A stretch of 51,295 nucleotides of DNA from a virus. A program made the translations under genes and the position numbers. Below are positions 17,901 through 25,300 of this stretch, one piece after another. The notes under the pieces were generated by a model. That model made no database searches, was not told where the DNA came from, and saw nothing but the letters and a program-made list of their open reading frames with translations. Numbering within the stretch: the stretch's first letter is position 1; each line of letters begins with the position of its first letter. The DNA is taken from IMG/VR virus record IMGVR_UViG_3300009285_002927, positions 1 through 51,295 of that record; one strand, written 5' to 3'.

Positions 17901-20406
17901 TCTCCTGTGAACGGAACTCAATGGTGACTATATTGCCTGTGTTGTCAAAAGCTATCCAATCCGCAGACAAGGGGCGTACGATCAGACTGTCTGCATTAGC
18001 CGCCGCTGCGTGATCTGTATAGGGGGAACCGCCATCCGCGGCTGCTGTTCCAGCCCCAATAACCTGGAAGGCCCCATTGTTATCTTGGGAATCCTTGTCC
18101 CCATACACTACGATGTATAGACCGGATGAGCTTCCAGTGATATCCTTACCATCATTGGTAAGGATATCCCGCAATGTGCGAACACTTCTTCCAAGAGGCA
18201 GAAGGTTCACGACGGTGTTGAAGTCTAGCCCCGTTGCCCGAATGGTGCCTATTGCGGCCGTAACAGAAACGAAATTGGCAGCATTGGCCACAACGGTCGC
18301 GGCCACCGCTGCATTAAGAATCCCACCGAGAACAATGAAGGGGGACTCAAAATTCGTAGCAGCCAAAGGATACATTGGGCCTGGATGCTCGAAGGCATCC
18401 TCCCCAAAACCTCCTGGAGAGGTAACCATTGCCGCCCGATAGCCATTTTGACTTTCTGTGGGAAGTGCTCCACCTACACCATTACCTGACACACCCCCAA
18501 CGAAGCGTAGCTTCCATGGGTACTGAGTTCCGACGAGGGAGTCTGTGTTCTGAAGATATACTTCAGCGGGAGACAAGAAACGAACGGACTCCTGTCCCCC
18601 CACCAAACCTGCATGAGCACCATCATTTCCTGTGGCCCCACCAATGTCCATGAAGATAACAGACCCATTGGTCCAACCTTGTACTACCCCGACCCCCAAA
18701 TTGAGGAACCCATGGGGTTGGAAATCTGCCCCCACAGCCCACTTGGAAGAAACAGTTGCATCAAATGTTGTTGCCGTGATGTGGTTGGCGTCCAGAGTCA
18801 CTCCAGGGTCGAGGATATTCGTGATGTCACCCTGTATTGCTGCACTGTCTGACCACACCGTACGAATGCCATCCGGCCCATCTACCACGTCCACTTGTGT
18901 GGGGGCCGGGAAGGGAACAGCACTGGGGGCCTGTAGGTAAGAAACCTCAGTGGTAACCGTGCCCACAGTATCCCCGCCAGTACCGGCCTTCTTCCACGAA
19001 GAGTGCAAGTTATTCTGGACCAGTGCCGCCACACCATTCTGAAGAAGACGGGTGTAGTCCCAGTCACCGAAGTTCACGGACCGGCGAAGGTCAATAATGT
19101 CTGTAATGTCAATCTGATCAGCATACAAACCGTCCGGATTGGTGTTGTACAGCCGAAGGGCCGAGCCAGCGGCATGATACTTAGCCATCGTCCCAGCACG
19201 TCCACGACCAGCAGCATCAATGAAAATGTCACTCGGATGCCCCCCCGGATCGGAGTTCACATTGATGGCGATGACCTCGGCATCAATTCCTTCACCAATG
19301 ACGAGATACCTACGGGTTGTCCCAATGGGAAAAAGGTCGGCATCACCCAATGCTGATGTGCTGTAGTTGGTGAGCGTAACCCACCCTGTCGTTGTATCCA
19401 ACAAGGCAGCCGTCAAGGAAGCAAGGGCCAGAGTTCGGGCCCCACTCTGTGGGTCTGCCAGGGCATGAGAAGCCGGAGTACGTTCTGCAGCCCCATTCTG
19501 ATTTGGGTTGCCAGCGTTAGCTACAGCCGTGAAGGCCCCGGTGTTTCGTCGAAACACGGCACACATTGGAATGGCATAAACATAGCCATCAACCGTTCCG
19601 AGAGCATTGGCTGGATCACCGCTACCAGCCCTCCACAGGGAGGGGTCCCCAAGCTCTTGGCGCATGTTGGTAAACACCGCCCCACCCACAGGGGCCACAG
19701 TGGTGCCTTGTGCCAGAACCTGAGGGTCTGTCAGGCCATCTGGGAAGTTTGCTAGATCGACCGAGGTACCACCAGCATCACCGGACCCAACCACACGAAT
19801 CCGGTATTGAAGTTGGACCCTTTTCGTGGTCTCAAATCCAAGCGAGGGATCCTCAAGGTCATCTGTGACATTAGTCCCGCCGTACTGTGTGTTACCATTC
19901 TTCCAAATGAAGCCAGCCGAAGGCTTATTGGTCGTGGATGGATTTGCCGATACTAGAGCACGCCAGACCTCCAGGAATACTAGGTCAGAACGAGCGTCAG
20001 TCGTCGGTGGCGGAAAAAGACGCACACGATTTGCGACTTCATCCGGACCAGCGGACTCGGGAAGATAGGAGCCTGCCACAGGGATAACCCACCCATTGAC
20101 CGCTGCCAGAAGGACCGGGGATGCCTCTTCGGTGCCACCGACTGTGGCCGGTGGAGCAATGACAAACTGGTTGGCATACAGAGGGTCCGTCAGATAGTCC
20201 TGTTCGGTCCGCGTGGGATCAAGGAAGAATCCAGAATGAACCTGTGCACGAACTGTTTGGGAGAGAGCCTCAAATTCCACCTGAGAAATCAGGTTCAACT
20301 CGGCATCGGTTGGCGGCTTGTCTGCCTGCCACACCACAGATGTGAACTGCCGAGCGAGGGCAGAAAGCACACGAGAAACCCCAGGACCCCAGTTTTCAGC
20401 AGTCAT
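14908..20406 (-). CDS. Giant tail fibre / baseplate-attached virion protein
   Basis: An 1832-residue protein. The N-terminus contains VVWQADKPPTDAELNLI, a pattern common at the start of phage fibre and baseplate-wedge proteins (VVWQxxxPPxDxELN), followed at about residue 140 by DLVFLEVWRALVS, which resembles the YLEVWE strand of contractile-injection structural proteins. The remainder is rich in Gly, Thr, Val and Asp with little charge, as expected for long beta-rich trimeric fibres. No endosialidase or lectin motif was recognised. The start is ATG at 20406 with AAGGTAAG just upstream. It follows the 264-residue virion-like gene by 14 bases. Its likely role is host attachment or linking the fibre to the baseplate. 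Confidence 0.65.
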   Translation of the reverse strand: MTAENWGPGVSRVLSALARQFTSVVWQADKPPTDAELNLISQVEFEALSQTVRAQVHSGFFLDPTRTEQDYLTDPLYANQFVIAPPATVGGTEEASPVLLAAVNGWVIPVAGSYLPESAGPDEVANRVRLFPPPTTDARSDLVFLEVWRALVSANPSTTNKPSAGFIWKNGNTQYGGTNVTDDLEDPSLGFETTKRVQLQYRIRVVGSGDAGGTSVDLANFPDGLTDPQVLAQGTTVAPVGGAVFTNMRQELGDPSLWRAGSGDPANALGTVDGYVYAIPMCAVFRRNTGAFTAVANAGNPNQNGAAERTPASHALADPQSGARTLALASLTAALLDTTTGWVTLTNYSTSALGDADLFPIGTTRRYLVIGEGIDAEVIAINVNSDPGGHPSDIFIDAAGRGRAGTMAKYHAAGSALRLYNTNPDGLYADQIDITDIIDLRRSVNFGDWDYTRLLQNGVAALVQNNLHSSWKKAGTGGDTVGTVTTEVSYLQAPSAVPFPAPTQVDVVDGPDGIRTVWSDSAAIQGDITNILDPGVTLDANHITATTFDATVSSKWAVGADFQPHGFLNLGVGVVQGWTNGSVIFMDIGGATGNDGAHAGLVGGQESVRFLSPAEVYLQNTDSLVGTQYPWKLRFVGGVSGNGVGGALPTESQNGYRAAMVTSPGGFGEDAFEHPGPMYPLAATNFESPFIVLGGILNAAVAATVVANAANFVSVTAAIGTIRATGLDFNTVVNLLPLGRSVRTLRDILTNDGKDITGSSSGLYIVVYGDKDSQDNNGAFQVIGAGTAAADGGSPYTDHAAAANADSLIVRPLSADWIAFDNTGNIVTIEFRSQEINAEDDNGSTNPPSGVAVVLTDMRWSGGTVFPPTNPIATADAPATTGKLVPIDSRAVITTNVMWSPNRGASTRVPDQIVRFSAKNSAATFVRNDIGSLDPVFVTETGYPSGDRVYGATQVQLWNRLPSKGMSAPALPSGSTTYGGVVVGLTEQDREAEVFVDPGSKTVIFRPLIKKPMILKGLNAVTTVPSLIGALDYPGGGPLKDNLALFTPNKTLGYALPPEYAPRFGRQDIPYHTYTGGTDPIYPGINHLFADGSNASSPTFYIIGGKTNPGPPGSALVQSILFSTNNGAILYGQSGTVGGAPHSAYGARKQFLSGVVSSDLGVGMHGIELPPYHGIARLYGVYEYNDFLNNLDPTYIGGFQNDRLTRVLGSLSGVSAVNLLRTGASKQTLFIRQGGGNDTTNLQDSHTYIVPDSAIDISLAPAYTGVETFDSFNYVVECVVFGFAEGFINKNNYVLARRSTGTGIVVVDTDTYELIGVDMILPAASPRGDALYEVYNRTVYQGDPYMTRDGSTLQEADYMARYGQIPQASAVSLGTTIQQFDSVSGAMTVTRPNARALEVLASMDFYTTLGTGKIGGSMWSGTSIDCGFTDPVAGRLGRLPTSGSDPAWRVLPMAFTQGQEANDSFASVSVTIRDYLKADTGDLKVALTMGLAFLEITAPFSGPAPASNEDMASNLANTINGDLVNTAPYVRAEVSGATVTITAKVRGSLGNTYRVALRTGIAPTAAPVLTLAMADVTTGPTAYTSSFFSGGVDVPVNGGLGNSVISLTGMTERLPLGILVSDSDFLSENILNDTSTSLRSYFGGVRSVYANVPLTSGGFEYTRFLGEPGAILAMSDGGVLQYTPYTLATPGGSHAYRIFRGGGAAFMLSGVAPGGPLTWASDTFQPALQPVLKGAVLSCKALLVRNYHEDAFGVASTRTEGDEIQMLILTQAIYGTPSTATNGVALSGIISPTGYGEGLAASDRYRLPGRPMDRGRTRTAPDPTTQPAPFTV

Positions 20407-20420
20407 AACTTACCTTACCA

Positions 20421-21215
20421 TTAGAACATCACCGCGTAAGCAGTAACGTAGACTTTTGAGCGTGTATGGTTGATGAACGCGAGTCGCACATCATTCCCTG
20501 GAACACCTGTCGAAACTGTAGCCAATCTAGAAGCCTGTGTGTAACCCACCCCGTTGTCACAGGATAGGAACACATCCAAAATGTCCTGATCCACCTCAAT
20601 CAGGTTCTTGAGGGCTGGGGTGTTCACTCCTGACGTGTAGTTCATCACGTCATTGGTGACTGACATCTGATAGACCTTCCAGTAAACCACGAAGGAACTA
20701 GCGCCAAGCCCCCCGGTGTAGGCAGCAATATCGATCTTGTCCGTAATCAATACCCCAGGACGAATCGGGGTGGTTGTGGAGTTCTCAGGAAGAACTGCCA
20801 CCGAGTTGGGGGCCACCCCCTTCGTGCCCCCCAGTGGGGTTCCCGTCTGAAACCGTGAGGACCACGTTTTTATAGGGGGCCCAGGATCCCAAGGGAAAAC
20901 CGCAGTGGCATCGAGTTTTGCGATATCCGATGCGTTAAGTATCGGATTGTAAAGGATATTGCCATATGTTGGGTACTGGGCCAGCAAACTATTGTAGATC
21001 GTAGGAAGGATGCCAGGAGGAACCGATGGGTCCAGCAACCTGGACGCCGAGGTAATTACTGGTGGGGTGACCCCATCGGGGATACCCACCACGAATTTGC
21101 CGTTAATAGGCGTGGCTGTGTTTACCTCAGGGGTTCCAGCCACCTGAATGATAACAGAACTTGTCTCCCCGGCCAGCAAGTCCGGGAACCGATTCACGTC
21201 AGCATAAATCCGCAT
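20421..21215 (-). CDS. Virion-like protein, function unknown
   Basis: A 264-residue protein beginning MRIYADVNRFPDLLAGE. It is acidic-neutral, rich in Thr, Val, Pro and Asn, without membrane segments. The C-terminal half (FVVYWKVYQM, then IEVDQDILDVFLS, then NDVRLAFINHTRSKVYVTAYAVMF) reads like a beta-sandwich and has the feel of baseplate or fibre-adaptor proteins of large phages; I cannot name the family. The start has a strong AGGAGGG site that is partly buried in a possible hairpin (21216-21237). It is the first gene of the minus-strand fibre operon. Confidence 0.7.
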   Translation of the reverse strand: MRIYADVNRFPDLLAGETSSVIIQVAGTPEVNTATPINGKFVVGIPDGVTPPVITSASRLLDPSVPPGILPTIYNSLLAQYPTYGNILYNPILNASDIAKLDATAVFPWDPGPPIKTWSSRFQTGTPLGGTKGVAPNSVAVLPENSTTTPIRPGVLITDKIDIAAYTGGLGASSFVVYWKVYQMSVTNDVMNYTSGVNTPALKNLIEVDQDILDVFLSCDNGVGYTQASRLATVSTGVPGNDVRLAFINHTRSKVYVTAYAVMF

Positions 21216-21237
21216 GCTACCCTCCTGGGGGGATAGC
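21216..21237 (-). promoter_or_regulatory. Possible hairpin covering the ribosome-binding site of the 264-residue gene
   Basis: On the minus strand GCTATCC at the 5' side can pair with GGGTAGC at the 3' side (one G-U pair). The loop and 3' arm hold AGGAGGG, the Shine-Dalgarno site, directly before ATG 21215. Folding would hide part of the site. Confidence 0.35.
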
Positions 21238-21280
21238 TACTCTACCGATGACCACCGCCTATCTGACTCAACAACGTGTG

Positions 21281-21287
21281 ACCATAC
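21281..21287 (-). promoter_or_regulatory. Candidate promoter element (GTATGGT) for the fibre operon
   Basis: Reading the minus strand, TATGGT covers 21286-21281, preceded by CATG. As a -10 box it would start a transcript near 21274 and leave a leader of about 60 bases before the ATG at 21215. It lies in the 150-base divergent gap 21216-21365, which otherwise shows no gene. Confidence 0.3.
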
Positions 21288-21365
21288 ATGACCCCATATG
21301 CTGATTTGCCGATTTCTCTAAAAAGTAGGTGCCCCATGCCGATAGGGTTATGAAGGACATCCCCA

Positions 21366-21893
21366 ATGAAGACCGCAACGTTTCTGCTCTGCCTTGCCAC
21401 CCTGCTAGTCCCAGTCCCCGGGCTCAGCCAGCCCGCCGCCAGGGTCCCCCCTGTGGTCGTTTCAAGGACGGTCCATGAATCCCCCGTCCCCACCACGGGT
21501 AACAACGACTTCCGCCTCCTGTGGGCTGAAGAGGTGGTTCGCATCGGTCCAAGAGTGGAATCACGACTGTACCTGGAACTCCACGACGCCTTCAGAGAGC
21601 CAGACCTGTTGGCTCGCATCGAGATCCGTGAAGCCCGTGGGTACCAGTTCTGCAACCCCCTCACCAATCCCGGAGCGTGGCGTGCCAGCCGTACCCCCGC
21701 CCTGATGGGGGTGGCCTGTGCCATGGGCAACAACGTCAGCACCGCGGTAGCCATTTTCCGCACAGGCCCTGGGCACCTGACCATTCACGTCATCGCCGAA
21801 AGCCAGGAGTTCGTCCTGGACACCCTGGACATCCCACCCACGGAAACTCTCTCCATTCCCGGAACGGAAGCATGGCATGTTGAAGTAGACTGA
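21366..21893 (+). CDS. Secreted protein of unknown function
   Basis: A 175-residue protein with a clear signal peptide: MKTATFLLCLATLLVPVPGLSQ, one basic residue then a hydrophobic core. There is no lipobox cysteine at the expected site, so signal peptidase I cleavage near residue 20-22 is likely. The mature part has LYLELHDAFREPDLLARIEI and three cysteines that could form a disulfide outside the cytoplasm. GAAGGA about eight bases before ATG 21366 supports the start. The opposite strand also has a 180-residue open frame, but the signal peptide and ribosome site favour this one. The gene sits between two blocks of virion genes on the other strand, as phage accessory (moron) genes often do. 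Confidence 0.75.
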   Translation: MKTATFLLCLATLLVPVPGLSQPAARVPPVVVSRTVHESPVPTTGNNDFRLLWAEEVVRIGPRVESRLYLELHDAFREPDLLARIEIREARGYQFCNPLTNPGAWRASRTPALMGVACAMGNNVSTAVAIFRTGPGHLTIHVIAESQEFVLDTLDIPPTETLSIPGTEAWHVEVD

Positions 21894-21902
21894 CCATCCC
21901 AC

Positions 21903-21911
21903 GGTATGGTT
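21903..21911 (+). promoter_or_regulatory. GGTATGGTT element overlapping the HNH-like gene start
   Basis: TATGGT at 21905-21910 contains the first possible ATG (21906) and lies four bases before the second (21915). If it acts as a -10 box the true start would be the second ATG or a later one and the message would be nearly leaderless. Confidence 0.3.
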
Positions 21912-22394
21912 GGCATGCACCTGGAAATGGTACCTGAACCCACCAAAAGTTGGAGCCTCAAATCGGAACTGGGAGCCAAGCAATGGACCCTACTCAATCA
22001 GGTTGTGTGCCAACGGGCCAGCAATCGCTGTGAGGAATGCCTGTGTTCCTCCCAAATCGAATGCCTGGAGCAATGGGAATACAACGACACCACCCACACC
22101 CAAACTCTGGTAGGCTTCAAGGCTCTATGCCCCGCCTGCCGTGAAGTAAGAGACTTGGGCCGTGCCTGTTCCAGGGGCGATGGAAAACGGGTAGCATCTC
22201 ACCTTCAAGCTCTTAACCGATGGTCGCCAGAGGAACTTGACGCCCAAATTGAAAAGGCATTTGACGTGTGGATGGAACGATCCGCACATGACTGGACTCT
22301 CGACCTCCGGCTACTTGTTGTCGTCCAAACCGACCCGGAGATCATCGGCCGATCTTATTGGATGCCCTTTCAACTTGGGCAGCCTGCGAATTGA
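21906..22394 (+). CDS. HNH-family protein lacking the catalytic histidines
   Basis: A 162-residue protein from the first ATG; starts at 21915 or 21927 are also possible because no good ribosome site is visible. The layout CEEC (42-45), IECLEQWEYND (51-61), QTLVGFKALCPAC (66-78), then LNRW, AFDVWMERS and WTLDL closely follows a phage/bacterial family annotated as HNH endonuclease, where the matching segments read ECHExWxYDD and ALCPxCHxVKH. Here the histidines are replaced: ECLE (L54), CREVRD (R79, D83). The four zinc-type cysteines remain, so the fold is probably kept but cleavage lost. The 3' end overlaps the end of the tail-hub gene on the other strand by 53 bases. Confidence 0.7.
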   Translation: MVGMHLEMVPEPTKSWSLKSELGAKQWTLLNQVVCQRASNRCEECLCSSQIECLEQWEYNDTTHTQTLVGFKALCPACREVRDLGRACSRGDGKRVASHLQALNRWSPEELDAQIEKAFDVWMERSAHDWTLDLRLLVVVQTDPEIIGRSYWMPFQLGQPAN

Positions 22395-25300
22395 GCCGGT
22401 TGGTTCCTGTTGTGTTCGTCAGGTTGCTCGCCAGACTATCCGCCTGAGACTGAACCCCGCTCGCAATTGACTGCCATCCCGACACACTATCCAAGAGGGA
22501 GCGGCGCCCACTGCCTGTGGTAATACCCCGTAGAGCCGACTGAGCGGCTGCCCAGGCAGGTGCCGCCTGTACCATCTGCCCCGCCACCCATCGAGCCGCA
22601 TCATCCGGAGTCTGGACACTCACGAAGGTAGTGTTCTCAGCTCCAGACATATAGGCCGCTAGAAGCAGATCCGCCTCAGCCCCACGACAAGCACAGGAAT
22701 CCTGGCCCCCCAATGGGTCCCCCATTGGAGTCAGGTCGGTGAGGTTGAAAGCTGCGTTATTGACCGGGAGCTTCATCACGGCATCACGATCCGACATGAT
22801 GTAGTTACGCAGCCCATTAGCGATCTGGGTTGTACGGGTCCCCGTGGCACCGGCTGTTGGGTTCTCTGCCCACTGCAATACCCTTTGGGCACCTTCTGCG
22901 AATTGAGGGTCGGCCGCAATTCGAGCCAAGACCCTGGCTTCAGTATCCGCATCCTGCCTGCGCATTGCCCTCAACAGAGCTTCCAGGTCTGCCGGGTTGG
23001 CAAAACGAAGGGGGTCACTTGACATCAACCGCTCGTAGTTGCCCCCCGGCTCGATGGAGAGCCCCCGGCCATATTGGTAGGACCCATAATGCTCATAGCC
23101 CTTGGCGTCGGACACGGGAAACACAGGGGAAAAAGTAGCGTTGTCCACAGAGGCGAACCGGGTTTCTGTGGACCTCTGGAAGGGCCTGCTGTTTGGAAGG
23201 GGCCTCCCAGCAAACAATGCCGTGATGGAATCCTCCCAGGGACGAAGAAGCTGTGTTATTGTGGCTGGGATCTGAGTGGTTCTTGAGGGGAGATCCTGCA
23301 ATGCAGAAATAGCTTGGGCCAGAGCCTCACTGTTTGCCTGACTCACCTCTTGCACCAAAGCATGGGCCTTGGCACCTAGCACCGTCATAGTATGATGCCT
23401 GTTGGTCAGCATCCCGGTGTTGCTTGGGTCCACGTCATTCGGGGTACCATTTGAGATATTGGGGGTTCCATCAATGGGACCTGTAGCAGTATTGAGGTTG
23501 GCGATGCCTGTGATGGCCCCCTGAATTGCCTCGGAGGGGGGCCTAATCATTGTCATGTTCCCCAACACGGCCGCCATGTTGTTGGTTAGAGCCCGGACAA
23601 GGGATGTTGCAGTGCCTGCGAGGCAACTGTTAATGAAAACAATGGCCGACTGTGGGGTGTGCCCAACGGCGAGAACCGTGGAGGTTCCCCTCGTGGGCCT
23701 ACTGATCTGACTGGTACCAAACGTAAGGGACACAATCTCACTGGTAGGCACGATCCTGGTGTTAGTGAAGGTACGGACCCGCAACCCTTTGGTAGGACGG
23801 TGTTTGGTGCCTATTTCCACGAAGTCCTGGCGCCTATCCTCAGGAAGCCCCTCAATGTTTGACGCCTGACGAACCACCGTTGTGGTCAAGTCCTCCTCCG
23901 GGTTCACATGGGTGCTACTACTCTGGGTCCCTGGGGTTGGGGCTGTATCCTCCGTTGTCTGGCTCTGAGGGATCCACTCCCTAAGGGAAGTTGTCGCCAA
24001 TCTGTGGATGTTACGGGCATACTGCCCCTGATCCCCGGTGGAATATCCACTTCTCGATAACTGCGGGGCATACAGGTCAATGTTCCCTGTGGTCAGTACC
24101 TGATCAATTGCCTCTCCGTGGTTATGCAGGAGGTTTCGCAAGTAGTCTCTGGACCCCTCTTCTGCTGACCCATATGCCCTAAACCAAGCATTAGTATCAT
24201 GAAGGGTTACAGTACCATCCGCATTTGTGGTTCCCTCCTGGGTTCCAAGATGTACTCTCCCACCCACCCAACGGTTTCCTGCCTTCACCCCTCCAAAATT
24301 GAAGTTATACATACCCTGACCACGAGCACCATTCTCCAGCGCCCACTGGGCTGACATTACAGCCAATACAGCATCTGGAGGAGATTGCCCCCGCTCTGCA
24401 ATGTATGCCTGCCGCAAATACCGCACAGCTTCCTGTGGGCTCATCTGGGTGTGCTCTGCACGTTGATCCCCAGATAGGGTGGGTGAGTCCGATGTGGGGG
24501 TCGTGGTAGTCCCACCACTCGTTGTCGGCCTAGTGATATCAGCATCCCCTTGTTGAGCCGGATTGGGGTGGGAGGCGGAATAATAGCGGTACTGTCCTGG
24601 GGTGTTGACCGACATTGATGCCTTACGGTCTGACAGTAGCTCCAAAGTATTAGAGGACAGGTTGATGGTGCCGGTGGGGTCGAAGTCCATATCCCTTTGA
24701 ACTGCTCCGGTCGAGCGGGTTTGAAGCTGTTGGATCAGGTAGGAAAGCAATACCACCTTGTCATTGTCCTGCAATGTGGTCGCATGACTAGATAGGCTGC
24801 TCGGATGGGCTGTGTGGTTGCCATTCACCTCATGAAGAATGTGTTCCACCGCAGTGAACTGATTGGCATAGGCAAGCAAAATGTCATTCTGTGTACCAGA
24901 TGGGTCCGATGGGGGGGAGTCAAAATTTGTGGTCAGAGTTGTAAGCCGTTGTCGGGCGGTATCCAATTCAGATTGAAGGTGTGCAACATCCACATGCGAA
25001 GGGGCCCGGGGCCTGGGTGCCGGGTGAGGGGCCGTTGCAGGAGTGGTGGCCGGTGGTGTGGCCGGAGGCGTTGGGGCCGCTGGGGTAGCTGCGGGTGTAG
25101 CTGGGGCCGGATGGGTGCCCGTGCGGGGTCTCGTCGGTGTCGTTGTAGCCGGTGCTTGCACCCCCCCAATGTTTGCCAATTCAGCCGCCTGAATTTGACG
25201 CTCAAGCCTCTCCACCGTGGCACTGAGTGTTGTGATGCTGGTCTGCGTGAGGTCTCTGGTGGTAATGAAGGTGCCCAGAGCCCTAGTAAGGTCGGCCTCA

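Noticed and set aside
21242-21784. 180-residue minus-strand open frame
   Set aside because: It overlaps the secreted-protein gene, has no signal or domain, and its translation is Arg/Ser/Leu-rich like an antisense shadow; the plus frame has a signal peptide and a ribosome site.
25000-25150. Low-complexity GC-rich stretch as a possible origin or repeat array
   Set aside because: It is explained by the Pro/Ala/Thr-rich linker of the hub protein on the minus strand.
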